Shown piece after piece: positions 1 to 6,589 of a stretch of 9,581 bases of DNA. The position numbers and the translations under genes are program-made. A model generated the notes under the pieces. That model was not told the DNA's origin. It did no database searches and saw only the letters and a list, made by a program, of their open reading frames with translations. The stretch is taken from contig CANMGM010000072.1 of NCBI GenBank assembly GCA_947497195.1, forward strand, positions 1 to 9,581, in the 5' to 3' direction. Position 1 is the first letter of the stretch, and each line of letters starts with the position of its first letter. This DNA is from Bacteroidota bacterium. GTDB taxonomy: Bacteria; Bacteroidota; Bacteroidia; M30B66.

Positions 1-717
1 ATTGTAAGCAACCATTTGTTCGAGCGCTTCCGAACCCGATTCGGGATCGGCTGCAGTAGACTGCGTTTCCTCATCCGGATTGATTTCGTTTTGTTCGGCT
101 TCGTTCGAAAGAACCTCCTCAACCTTCGCTAATTCAGCTGGAACAATTGCAACCAAATCCGATTCCGGAACAAGGGTTTCAGGCGTTTCAGCAACCGGAT
201 TGATCTCGTTTTGTTCGGCTTCGTTCGAAACAACCTCCTCTACCTTCGCTAATTCAGTTGGAACAATTGCAACCAAATCCGATTCCGGAACAAGGGTTTC
301 TGGCGTTTCAGCAACCGGATTGATCTCGTTTTGTTCGGCTTCGTTCGAAACAACCTCCTCAACCTTCGCTAATTCAGCTGGAACAATTGCAACCAAATCC
401 GATTCCGGAACAAGGGTTTCAGGCGTTTCAGCAAGTGGAGTTGGTATCGCTTTGTCGGCAAACTCTCCAGAATCCGTCGTCGCTGCTTCAAAAGTAGCAT
501 CTTCTTCTTTCGATTCATCAGAAACGCCTGCTTCAACCGGCTGAATTGGCTCATCTGCGGGCGGATTGAATTCGGGCTGTGGCTCCGGTTCCCCCTCCGC
601 TACAACAGGATTGTGGTTTAACGCTGAATTGCTGATTGAATCAGTATCGGCTGTATTTTCCACAGGATCATTCGGCGTGGATTCCGGTGATTGCAAATTT
701 TCTTCGTTCATATTCAT
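1..717 (-). CDS. Acidic tandem-repeat protein, N-terminal part; possibly DUF349 family (partial)
   Basis: An open minus-strand frame starts at ATG 717 and runs 239 codons without a stop to the left edge, so the C-terminus is missing. A second in-frame ATG lies at 711. The product begins MNMNEENLQSPES and is rich in Glu, Asp, Pro, Ala and Val, with no signal peptide or membrane segment. Residues about 95-214 are three nearly identical 40-residue units containing ETPETLVPESDLVAIVP and an EVVSNEAEQNEINP segment. The last visible residues are EALEQMVAYN. Long acidic low-complexity N-termini starting MxEENL are typical of Bacteroidota DUF349 proteins, whose folded coiled-coil repeats come later. 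That assignment is an inference from style and edge residues, because no DUF349 domain is visible. Other Glu-rich cytoplasmic proteins remain possible. The reading frame itself is secure: the repeats keep phase and most differences between copies are silent or conservative. Confidence 0.8.
   Translation of the reverse strand, partial: MNMNEENLQSPESTPNDPVENTADTDSISNSALNHNPVVAEGEPEPQPEFNPPADEPIQPVEAGVSDESKEEDATFEAATTDSGEFADKAIPTPLAETPETLVPESDLVAIVPAELAKVEEVVSNEAEQNEINPVAETPETLVPESDLVAIVPTELAKVEEVVSNEAEQNEINPVAETPETLVPESDLVAIVPAELAKVEEVLSNEAEQNEINPDEETQSTAADPESGSEALEQMVAYN
75..434 (-). repeat. Three tandem 120-bp repeats (40 codons each)
   Basis: Copies lie at 75-194, 195-314 and 315-434 with an exact 120-bp period, so each encodes 40 residues in phase. 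Copies 75-194 and 315-434 differ at only two bases (85 versus 325 and 111 versus 351). The middle copy differs from the 315-434 copy at three bases (241, 258 and 301). Only two of the five variable sites change the protein: Val to Leu at 111 and Ala to Thr at 258. The edges fade quickly, with only a short degenerate match to the left of 75. The near-identity implies recent duplication or gene conversion inside the coding region. Copy number may vary between strains. Confidence 0.95.
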
Positions 718-721
718 GCTT

Positions 722-729
722 CAAAATTA
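722..729 (-). promoter_or_regulatory. Candidate -7 box for the repeat-protein gene
   Basis: Read on the minus strand this is TAATTTTG, a full match to the Bacteroidota TAnnTTTG element. It is followed by AAGC and then ATG 717. Transcription would begin at or beside the start codon, giving a leaderless mRNA. No TTG/TTTG element is found about 19-20 nt upstream, so support is one-sided. Confidence 0.3.
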
Positions 730-737
730 ATCAATTC

Positions 738-758
738 GCGCAAGGCATTGCGCTTTTT
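738..758 (+). terminator. Terminator-like hairpin in the divergent region
   Basis: GCGCAA (738-743) and TTGCGC (748-753) form a 6-bp GC-rich stem with a GGCA loop, followed directly by five T (754-758) on the plus strand. The shape is that of a small intrinsic terminator. It points toward porZ, and no plus-strand gene lies to its left. It would stop antisense transcription coming out of the repeat-protein gene, or act as an operator or leader structure for that gene. Confidence 0.35.
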
Positions 759-846
759 ATGTAAATTAACACGAATTTTGCATTAAGAAAATATAGAACC
801 GATACACTGAGTTTACCTAAAACAATCGGCAATATTTTGCTGATGG

Positions 847-876
847 TTTATTCAATTCTCTCCCTTACTATATTTA
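847..876 (+). promoter_or_regulatory. Weak candidate promoter for porZ
   Basis: TTTA (847-850), 18 nt, then TATATTTA (869-876): both elements differ from the Bacteroidota consensus (TTTG and TAnnTTTG) only in the final base. The predicted start near 880-882 would give a leader of about 15 nt before ATG 897, which fits choosing that ATG. Sequence match only. Confidence 0.3.
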
Positions 877-896
877 CAACCACAATTCGACACCGC

Positions 897-3221
897 ATGT
901 TGTGTAAACAACTTATTTACATTCTATTGTTGGGGGTATTTATACTTTCCCCAAAATCAAATAATGCCCAGGAATTGAATATCCCTGTTGGCGGATGGAG
1001 AGACCACCTCCCTATGAACTTGGGTATTTCTGTTACACAAACTCCGGAGAAGGTTTATGTAGCAACAGATCGGGGCCTCATTGTTTTGCAGAAGGACGAC
1101 AATTCATTCGAAGCCTTAACCAAAGCGAAAGGCCTCAGCGATTTAAGTCTCTCCGCTATTGGGTACCATGCAGGCACGGAAACGATTGTTATTGGATACC
1201 GAAACGGCAATATCGACTTCATACGAAAGAATGAAATTGTAAACATGGCAGATATCAAAAGAACGCCATTGGTTGCCGGGCCAAAGCAAATCTATTCAAT
1301 TAAGTTCAGGGGAGATGATGCCTATTTGTGTACCAGCTTTGGCTTAGTTGTAATTGACATGCAGCGTAGAGAAATTAAGGCAACTATTTATCCCACTCAG
1401 ACGCAGGCCGAAGTGTATGATGTTGAATTTGCAGCCGATACCATTGCCGTAGGAACCAGACTCGGAAGCTATTTTGCCGATATAAACAATCCGGCGCTTG
1501 TTTATTTTGGCGCATGGCAGGCTTTTCAGGGTTTTGGATCGGGCCGAATCATTAAAAGCATTTCCTATTTCGATACTACATGGTATTTCAATAAAATAGT
1601 TCCATTCGAGTCGAATAGAGACACGATTTTCAGTTACCGCAATGGAGAAACCGACATTGTTCAAGCCAACGGCAATTTTTTCAACTTAAGGACGAACAAC
1701 GGAGTTTTATTTGTGGTTAAAAACACAGAATTGTTCTATAAAACAGCTGCCGACACGGCATTTCGCTCATTTAGTCTGTACGATTTCTATGTTCAGGCCT
1801 ACCCGGTCGACGCCATTGCCGATAGCGAAGACCCCACTAAATTCTGGATTGCAGACCAAGGTCAGGGACTGGCTGCATTTATTAGTGAAACGCGTAAGCC
1901 TTGGTTTACTCCCGAAGGACCATATTCAAAAAACACCTTTCGGATGGCGCATAGCGGAGGCCAGCTTTGGGTGGCAACAGGAGCCTACGATTTTGGATAC
2001 AATCCAATCTACATTACCGACGGGCTTTTGAACCGCGACGGAGCCTTCTGGAGGAGTTTCCGGTATCCGCTTGGAACAGATTATATTCGCGATTTCACAT
2101 CGGTTGCAATTGACCCGTATGATTCTAAGCACGTCTTTGCAACTACCTGGGGTTATGGAATGATTGAGCTTCAGGATGGAGCCATTATTCAACGCTACGA
2201 TACCGCCAATAGTGGCATGGATGCCATTAGTCCTTTAACCGCCGAAATACGCGCATCGAGTTTGGCATTTGACAAAGACGGAAAGTTATGGACGCTTTCC
2301 ACCTCAGCCGTTCATCCAATTGGCATGCGTAAACCCGATGGAACCTGGCGATCGTACGCATTTGGACCGAGTATAGATGACCAATCGACCGGCGACTTAA
2401 TGGTCGACAGCTCCGGCAACAAGTGGTTCATGCTCGCCGAAAAAGGTCTGGTTATCTTTTCTACCGATGAGGAGGACAATCTCGTTTCGTATAAACTGCT
2501 AAACGATCAGGTTGGTCGCGGGGCATTAAATTCGGTTCGGGTGTATTCCATAGCCCAGGATCTCGATGGGCAGGTTTGGGTTGGAACCGACAAAGGCGTT
2601 TGCGTTTTTTATTCGCCCGATGCTATTTTGCAAGATGGTTCTGAAAATTGGGACGCCCAAAAAATTACCATTTCTCAGGGAGGATTTAATCAATATCTCT
2701 TAAACTCAGAAGAAGTCACTGCAATTGTCGTAGATGGCGCAAACCGCAAGTGGTTCGGTACACGAAAAGCAGGGTTGTTTCTGGTATCGCCCGATGGTAC
2801 TGAACAATTGCAGCAATATACCTTCGACAACAGTCCATTGCTGAGCAATTCAATCAATACCATGTGCATGGATCAGGAAACCGGTGAGTTATACATCGGT
2901 ACCGATCAGGGGATTTGTTCGTTTAGAACGGATGCGACACTTGGTGGAAAAACCTTCGGCAAAGTGTATGCTTTCCCGAATCCGGTTCGGCCCGAATACA
3001 ATGGCCCGGTTACTATTTCGGGTCTCGTTGCCAATGCCGATGTGCGCATCACCGATGTGGAAGGGAATGTTGTTTTTTCGGACCGTGCAAATGGCGGAAC
3101 AATAACCTGGAACGGCAGGCTTTACAGCGGCGAACGTGCGGCTACGGGAGTTTATCTGATATTCGCTTCGAACGACGATGGTTCGCAAACCAAAGTTGCC
3201 AAATTGCTTTTTATAAACTGA
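897..3221 (+). CDS. porZ: Type IX secretion system component PorZ
   Basis: 774 residues from ATG 897. PorZ is a cell-surface part of the T9SS attachment complex, known from Porphyromonas gingivalis, where it works with the sortase PorU and delivers anionic LPS for cargo anchoring. Residues 1-25 form a signal peptide (MLCKQLIYILLLGVFIL core, cleavage after NNAQ). The mature N-terminus has the family's GGWRDHLP motif, then KVYVATDRGL and a KAKGLSDLSLSAIGY stretch, as in the first beta-propeller. Propeller-type blades with WxGTxxGV-like motifs (VWVGTDKGV, KWFGTRKAGL) follow. Residues about 689-774 are the C-terminal sorting-type domain: FPNPVRPEYNGPVTI, GLV, DVEGNVV, NGGTITWNGR, TGVYLIF and a KLLFIN end. 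The frame is also open from TTG 837 and ATG 843, but those starts bury the signal peptide behind about 18-20 extra residues. The length matches known PorZ proteins. The stop overlaps the recO start. Confidence 0.9.
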   Translation: MLCKQLIYILLLGVFILSPKSNNAQELNIPVGGWRDHLPMNLGISVTQTPEKVYVATDRGLIVLQKDDNSFEALTKAKGLSDLSLSAIGYHAGTETIVIGYRNGNIDFIRKNEIVNMADIKRTPLVAGPKQIYSIKFRGDDAYLCTSFGLVVIDMQRREIKATIYPTQTQAEVYDVEFAADTIAVGTRLGSYFADINNPALVYFGAWQAFQGFGSGRIIKSISYFDTTWYFNKIVPFESNRDTIFSYRNGETDIVQANGNFFNLRTNNGVLFVVKNTELFYKTAADTAFRSFSLYDFYVQAYPVDAIADSEDPTKFWIADQGQGLAAFISETRKPWFTPEGPYSKNTFRMAHSGGQLWVATGAYDFGYNPIYITDGLLNRDGAFWRSFRYPLGTDYIRDFTSVAIDPYDSKHVFATTWGYGMIELQDGAIIQRYDTANSGMDAISPLTAEIRASSLAFDKDGKLWTLSTSAVHPIGMRKPDGTWRSYAFGPSIDDQSTGDLMVDSSGNKWFMLAEKGLVIFSTDEEDNLVSYKLLNDQVGRGALNSVRVYSIAQDLDGQVWVGTDKGVCVFYSPDAILQDGSENWDAQKITISQGGFNQYLLNSEEVTAIVVDGANRKWFGTRKAGLFLVSPDGTEQLQQYTFDNSPLLSNSINTMCMDQETGELYIGTDQGICSFRTDATLGGKTFGKVYAFPNPVRPEYNGPVTISGLVANADVRITDVEGNVVFSDRANGGTITWNGRLYSGERAATGVYLIFASNDDGSQTKVAKLLFIN

Positions 3222-3934
3222 TGCAGGCTGGCAGCGATGCACTTGTAATTCATACCATCAGACATGGCGAACAGTCGGTAATTGCGCGCCTTTTTACCCG
3301 GCAATACGGATTGATTTCGTTTTTATTTAAAGGCGTGTATAGTCGGAAATCATCTAAATCAGCCTTGCTGCAGCCGATGCAAGTTGTACATGTGCAGTTT
3401 CGCCTAAAGGAAAATGCCGATCTAGTTTTTGCCGGCGAACTTAAAGGATTATCGAATTACCGCAATATTCCCTTTACGCCCGGCTCACTGGCACAACTTA
3501 GCTTCATCAACGAAGTGCTTTTTAAAACGTTACGCCAACGTGAAGCCGATGAGGTTTTATTCGATTACATTCTTGCGATGCTGAACATGTTGGATTCGGC
3601 ACCATCCGGCATCCCCGATTTTCACCTGCGCTTTCTGATTGATTATGCCCATTTTCTTGGCTTTGGAATGGAGATACCCACCAACGAATCACGGTGTTTT
3701 TTTGATCCTGTGGATGGCATATTTTCTACCGAACCTTCTGTTTCGCGCTGGAACCATGAAGCAACGCAAAGTTTAATCGAAATCGCTTCAGAAAATCAAC
3801 GTGTTAAGCCAATGCATTCAAACCGCAATAAACGGAACGAACTGCTTGGTCTGCTGCTTGCCTTTTACCGCCATCATATTTCTTCGCTCGGTGAATTGAA
3901 AAGCCCGGAGATACTGAAAGCAGTGTTTGAGTAA
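3221..3934 (+). CDS. recO: DNA repair protein RecO
   Basis: 237 residues. RecO works with RecR to load RecA onto SSB-coated single-stranded DNA in the RecFOR pathway and can anneal DNA strands. The N-terminal OB-fold pattern is clear: ALVIHTIRHGEQSVIARLFT, then YGLISFLFKGV and RKSSKSALLQPM (residues 7-52). Next comes the helical region with LSFINEVLFKTL and the FHLRFLIDYAHFLGF segment (about 138-152). The C-terminal part keeps CFFDPVDGIF where many RecO proteins carry a zinc finger, but there is only one Cys, so no four-Cys site exists; I believe this is usual in Bacteroidota. The ATG overlaps the porZ stop as TGATG, so translation is probably coupled to porZ and no separate promoter is needed. 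The 3' end holds the -33 element of the tatC promoter. Confidence 0.92.
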   Translation: MQAGSDALVIHTIRHGEQSVIARLFTRQYGLISFLFKGVYSRKSSKSALLQPMQVVHVQFRLKENADLVFAGELKGLSNYRNIPFTPGSLAQLSFINEVLFKTLRQREADEVLFDYILAMLNMLDSAPSGIPDFHLRFLIDYAHFLGFGMEIPTNESRCFFDPVDGIFSTEPSVSRWNHEATQSLIEIASENQRVKPMHSNRNKRNELLGLLLAFYRHHISSLGELKSPEILKAVFE

Positions 3935-3957
3935 TCGAATGTGCTTCGCTATCTTTG
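3926..3957 (+). promoter_or_regulatory. Strong promoter of tatC, probably leaderless
   Basis: TTTG at 3926-3929, a 20-nt spacer, then TATCTTTG at 3950-3957: full matches to both Bacteroidota promoter elements with accepted spacing. The -33 element lies in the last codons of recO. Only CCCG separates the -7 box from ATG 3962, so the expected transcription start falls on or within a base or two of the start codon. This also argues against the in-frame GTG at 3941, which lies upstream of the -7 box. Confidence 0.75.
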
Positions 3958-3961
3958 CCCG

Positions 3962-4792
3962 ATGCCCTTAGACCAACCCGAAGAAGAACTGAAAAGCGCT
4001 GAAATGTCGTTTCTCGAACACCTCGAGGCGCTTCGTTGGCATCTGATTCGGTCGTTTGCATCCGTGGTATTGTTTGGAGCCCTGGCATTCATTTTTTCTG
4101 ATATTGTTTTCGATGGAATTTTACTGGCTCCCAAAAACGCTACATTTCCGACCTACCGTTTTTTTTGCTGGCTCTCACAGAAACTTTTTTCCGACGATAG
4201 CATTTGTCTGAGCAACCTCAATTTTGAACTCATCAGCACCCAGATGTCGGGGCAATTTACCACGCACCTTATGGTTGCCTTCGCCACCGGACTGATACTC
4301 GCGTTTCCTTATTTGCTTTGGGAAATCTGGCGCTTCGTAAAACCCGCTTTATATCCCGGCGAGCGAAAGCATGCCAATGGAATGGTGTTCTGGGGCTCTT
4401 TTCTTTTTGCACTGGGCATCGCGTTCGGATATTTCGTTATAACTCCGCTGAGCGTTTACTTCTTTGGTAACTACCAAATTTCAGGTCTGGTTGCCAATCA
4501 GATTGCCGTGAGTAGTTTTATTTCGACGGTGGTTACAACCACGTTTGGAGCCGGAATCGTATTTGAGCTTCCGATATTCATTTATTTTTTGGCGAAAATT
4601 GGATTGGTAACTCCGGCATTTTTAAAGAATGCACGAAAAATTTCCTACATAGTAATACTTATCGTTGCTGCAATCATAACCCCGCCCGATGTAACGAGCC
4701 AAATCATTGTTTCTATCCCACTTTTTTTACTTTACGAAGTAGGAATTTGGATTGCCGCGCGTGTTGAACGCAAAAAAGCACAATCAAATTAA
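3962..4792 (+). CDS. tatC: Sec-independent (twin-arginine) translocase subunit TatC
   Basis: 276 residues from ATG 3962. TatC is the inner-membrane receptor that binds twin-arginine signal peptides and assembles with TatA to export folded proteins. The cytoplasmic N-terminus has the signature MSFLEHLEALR (15-25), matching the FxxHLxELR signal-peptide site. Six membrane segments are expected, near 27-50, 102-122, 141-167, 186-212, 225-240 and 244-265. Conserved loop motifs are visible: PYLLWEIWRFVKPALYPGERK (116-136, including Glu121), TTTFGAGIVFELP (192-204, including Glu202) and TPPD (240-243). The periplasmic loop at about 51-100 (LLAPKNATFPTYRF onward) is longer than in E. coli TatC, as seen in other Bacteroidota. 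The C-terminus is short and basic. The gene is followed 26 bp later by tatA, giving a minimal TatA/TatC pair with no tatB nearby. Confidence 0.95.
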   Translation: MPLDQPEEELKSAEMSFLEHLEALRWHLIRSFASVVLFGALAFIFSDIVFDGILLAPKNATFPTYRFFCWLSQKLFSDDSICLSNLNFELISTQMSGQFTTHLMVAFATGLILAFPYLLWEIWRFVKPALYPGERKHANGMVFWGSFLFALGIAFGYFVITPLSVYFFGNYQISGLVANQIAVSSFISTVVTTTFGAGIVFELPIFIYFLAKIGLVTPAFLKNARKISYIVILIVAAIITPPDVTSQIIVSIPLFLLYEVGIWIAARVERKKAQSN

Positions 4793-4793
4793 G

Positions 4794-4801
4794 TACATTT
4801 G
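4794..4801 (+). promoter_or_regulatory. Possible internal promoter element before tatA
   Basis: TACATTTG fully matches the TAnnTTTG -7 element and lies 17 nt before the tatA ATG. The nearest upstream TTG (4764-4766) is 27 nt away, longer than usual, so this may be chance in AT-rich DNA. If real, it would raise TatA over TatC, which suits the known excess of TatA in Tat systems. Confidence 0.25.
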
Positions 4802-4818
4802 ACTCAAAATAATTCAAT

Positions 4819-5007
4819 ATGAAAACGCTTATCATTCTTGGTGTTGTTGGTCCCTGGCAGGTAGTACTAATTGTTGCTGCCTTGCTGCTGTTTGTTGGCG
4901 GCAAGAAAATTCCACAACTCATGAAGGGCATTGGCGAAGGCATGCGCGAGTTTAAAAATGCCAAGGATGGCAATAAAGAAGAAAATTCACCGGAAAATCC
5001 AAAATAA
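4819..5007 (+). CDS. tatA: Twin-arginine translocase subunit TatA
   Basis: 62 residues, a normal length for a short TatA. TatA oligomers form the protein-conducting path of the Tat system. Residues about 9-26 (VVGPWQVVLIVAALLLFV) form one membrane helix with the typical GPWQ entry. Then comes the hinge GGKKIP and an amphipathic helix QLMKGIGEGMREFKNA (33-48), followed by a short charged polar tail. The usual hinge is Phe-Gly followed by x-Lys-Lys. Here it reads LLLFVGGKK, so Val occupies the hinge Phe position and Phe sits one residue earlier. The gene lies 26 bp after tatC and 14 bp before gatA, consistent with one transcription unit. Its leader is A-rich with no Shine-Dalgarno motif. TatE/TatB naming is unlikely given its size and its being the only small Tat protein here. 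Confidence 0.93.
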   Translation: MKTLIILGVVGPWQVVLIVAALLLFVGGKKIPQLMKGIGEGMREFKNAKDGNKEENSPENPK

Positions 5008-5010
5008 TCT

Positions 5011-5016
5011 AGGGAG
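5011..5016 (+). promoter_or_regulatory. Shine-Dalgarno-like site of gatA
   Basis: AGGGAG ends 5 nt before ATG 5022, a good spacing for pairing with the 16S rRNA 3' end. It fixes the gatA start. It stands out because the other leaders here lack such a site, and Bacteroidota make little use of Shine-Dalgarno pairing. Confidence 0.5.
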
Positions 5017-5021
5017 TACGC

Positions 5022-6446
5022 ATGTTCAAAACGCTTGCTGAAACCCGTGAAGCTATATTCGCGGGAAAAACTACCACTGTTCAACTTACACAACATTACC
5101 TCGAACAAATTCGCAAATATGCTTCTCTAAATGCATTTCTCGAGGTTTTCGAAGAAGAAGCATTGGAAGAAGCCCATCGAGTTGACCAAAAGATTGCAAA
5201 TGGAAGTGCCGGCTCGCTTGCCGGAATGGTAATCGGCATCAAAGATGTTTTGTGTTACCGTGGGCACAAGGTTTCGGCTTCAAGCAGGATTCTAGAAGGC
5301 TTTGAATCGCTTTACACGGCAACGGCTGTTCAGCGTCTTATCGATGCCGATGCCGTAATCATTGGCAGATTGAATTGCGACGAGTTTGCCATGGGTAGTT
5401 CGAACGAGAATTCGGCTTACGGTAATGTGTTGCATCCAATCGATAACAATCTTGCTCCCGGTGGTTCGTCGGGCGGCTCAGCAGTAGCTGTAGCTGCAGG
5501 CTTATGCCTCGCAACACTCGGAACAGATACAGGCGGATCAATACGTCAGCCGGCATCGCTTTGCGGCATCACAGGCATGAAGCCCACGTATGGAACCGTT
5601 TCGCGTTGGGGCTGTATTGCTTATGCTTCATCGTTCGATCAGATTGGCCCTATGGCGAATTCGGTTGAAGATTGTGCCGCGATTTTGGAAGTAATCGCCG
5701 GTCCTGATGAATATGACGCTACACTAATACAGCAAACTCCCGAGAAATACACGTCGAAGTTAAATCATAGTGGTCCGGCAAAGCTGGCTTATTTCAAGCA
5801 ATACCTCGAAAGCGAAGGACTAGATCCGGAAATAAAAACCTATATGCTCGAGCTGATTGAGCGCCTCCGTGCCGATGGACACACTGTGGATGCGTTGGAT
5901 TTTCCATATCTCGATTATGTAATTCCGACCTATTATGTGCTCACCACAGCCGAGGCTTCGTCGAATCTGTCGCGCTACGACGGAATTCATTTCGGGTACC
6001 GCAGTAAATCGGCTACCGATCTCGAATCGACTTATAAGTTATCGCGTAGCGAAGGATTTGGCAAAGAGGTAAAGCGCCGCATCATGCTCGGAACCTTTGT
6101 GCTTAGCTCGGGTTATTACGACGCGTATTATACGAAAGCCCAAAAGGTACGGAGGCTTATCCGCGATTACACGCGCGATGTGTTTAAGAATTATTCGTTT
6201 TTAATTCTACCCAGCACGCCCGGCACGGCATTTCCGCTTGGTGGCAAATCAAACGATCCAATTCAGATGTACCTCGAAGATATTTACACCGTGCAGGCGA
6301 ATATTTGCGGTGTTCCGGCGATTTCTATTCCCGGTGGCACGCACAGTAACGGTTTGCCTTTTGGCGTTCAGTTGGTTGCCGATACCGGTATGGATGCCTC
6401 GCTACTTGCCTTTGCGGCCAGATTGCAGGCCAAAATTTCACAGTAA
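5022..6446 (+). CDS. gatA: Asp-tRNA(Asn)/Glu-tRNA(Gln) amidotransferase subunit A
   Basis: 474 residues, close to the usual 475-490. GatA is the glutaminase of the GatCAB complex. It releases ammonia from glutamine, and GatB uses it to convert misacylated Glu-tRNA(Gln) or Asp-tRNA(Asn). The amidase-signature triad is complete: Lys74 in VIGIKDVLC, cis-Ser149 in APGGSSGGSAVA and nucleophile Ser173 in GTDTGGSIRQPAS. The spacing (75 and 99 residues from Lys) equals that of Staphylococcus GatA, separating it from generic amidases only in combination with the GatA-type motifs LNCDEFAMGSSNENSAYG (117-134) and MKPTYGTVSRWG (186-197). The C-terminal part has NICGVPAISIPGG and GLPFGVQLVA. gatB and gatC are not in the window. 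The gene follows tatA by 14 bp and is probably co-transcribed with it; the functions are unrelated. A hairpin follows the stop. Confidence 0.95.
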   Translation: MFKTLAETREAIFAGKTTTVQLTQHYLEQIRKYASLNAFLEVFEEEALEEAHRVDQKIANGSAGSLAGMVIGIKDVLCYRGHKVSASSRILEGFESLYTATAVQRLIDADAVIIGRLNCDEFAMGSSNENSAYGNVLHPIDNNLAPGGSSGGSAVAVAAGLCLATLGTDTGGSIRQPASLCGITGMKPTYGTVSRWGCIAYASSFDQIGPMANSVEDCAAILEVIAGPDEYDATLIQQTPEKYTSKLNHSGPAKLAYFKQYLESEGLDPEIKTYMLELIERLRADGHTVDALDFPYLDYVIPTYYVLTTAEASSNLSRYDGIHFGYRSKSATDLESTYKLSRSEGFGKEVKRRIMLGTFVLSSGYYDAYYTKAQKVRRLIRDYTRDVFKNYSFLILPSTPGTAFPLGGKSNDPIQMYLEDIYTVQANICGVPAISIPGGTHSNGLPFGVQLVADTGMDASLLAFAARLQAKISQ

Positions 6447-6456
6447 ATTGTGAACA

Positions 6457-6493
6457 AATCTGTGTTGAATTTCAAGACAGATTGCGGATTTTT
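6457..6493 (+). terminator. Weak hairpin terminator after gatA
   Basis: AATCTGT (6457-6463) and ACAGATT (6477-6483) pair perfectly. Inside them, after a G-G mismatch, TTG (6465-6467) and CAA (6473-6475) can add three pairs. GCGGATTTTT follows, with the T run at 6489-6493, five bases after the stem. The stem is AT-rich and the gap is not ideal, so termination is plausible but not certain. A near repeat of GCGGATTTT recurs at 6496-6504. Confidence 0.4.
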
Positions 6494-6589
6494 AAGCGGA
6501 TTTTCTGTTAGGTTTACGGCTGAAACAATTTCGTTTTATTCCTGCTTTGGAACGCATACGAATTGTTCATTTTTAACGTTTTGCAGGCC

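Noticed and set aside
75..434. CRISPR-like or mobile repeat array
   Set aside because: The 120-bp units are directly adjacent, with no spacers, and stay in reading phase, so they are an intragenic protein repeat.
80..544. Plus-strand Ser/Thr-rich repeat ORF
   Set aside because: It is the antisense shadow of the acidic minus-strand gene. The minus frame is longer, runs 239 codons from a good ATG with no stop, and differences between repeats are mostly silent there.
837..896. Upstream porZ start codons (TTG 837, ATG 843)
   Set aside because: They add 18-20 residues before an otherwise well-formed signal peptide starting at ATG 897.
3941..3961. Upstream GTG start for tatC
   Set aside because: The GTG lies between the -33 and -7 elements of the promoter, so it would not be in the mRNA made from it, and ATG 3962 gives a normal TatC N-terminus.
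6509..6583. Promoter for the LysM transglycosylase gene
   Set aside because: TAGGTTTA (6509-6516) and a TAACGTTTTG stretch (6574-6583) resemble -7 boxes, but each has mismatches or no properly spaced TTG partner. No choice can be supported.
6563..6589. Upstream TTG start of the transglycosylase gene
   Set aside because: It would put nine residues before the signal peptide that starts cleanly at ATG 6590.
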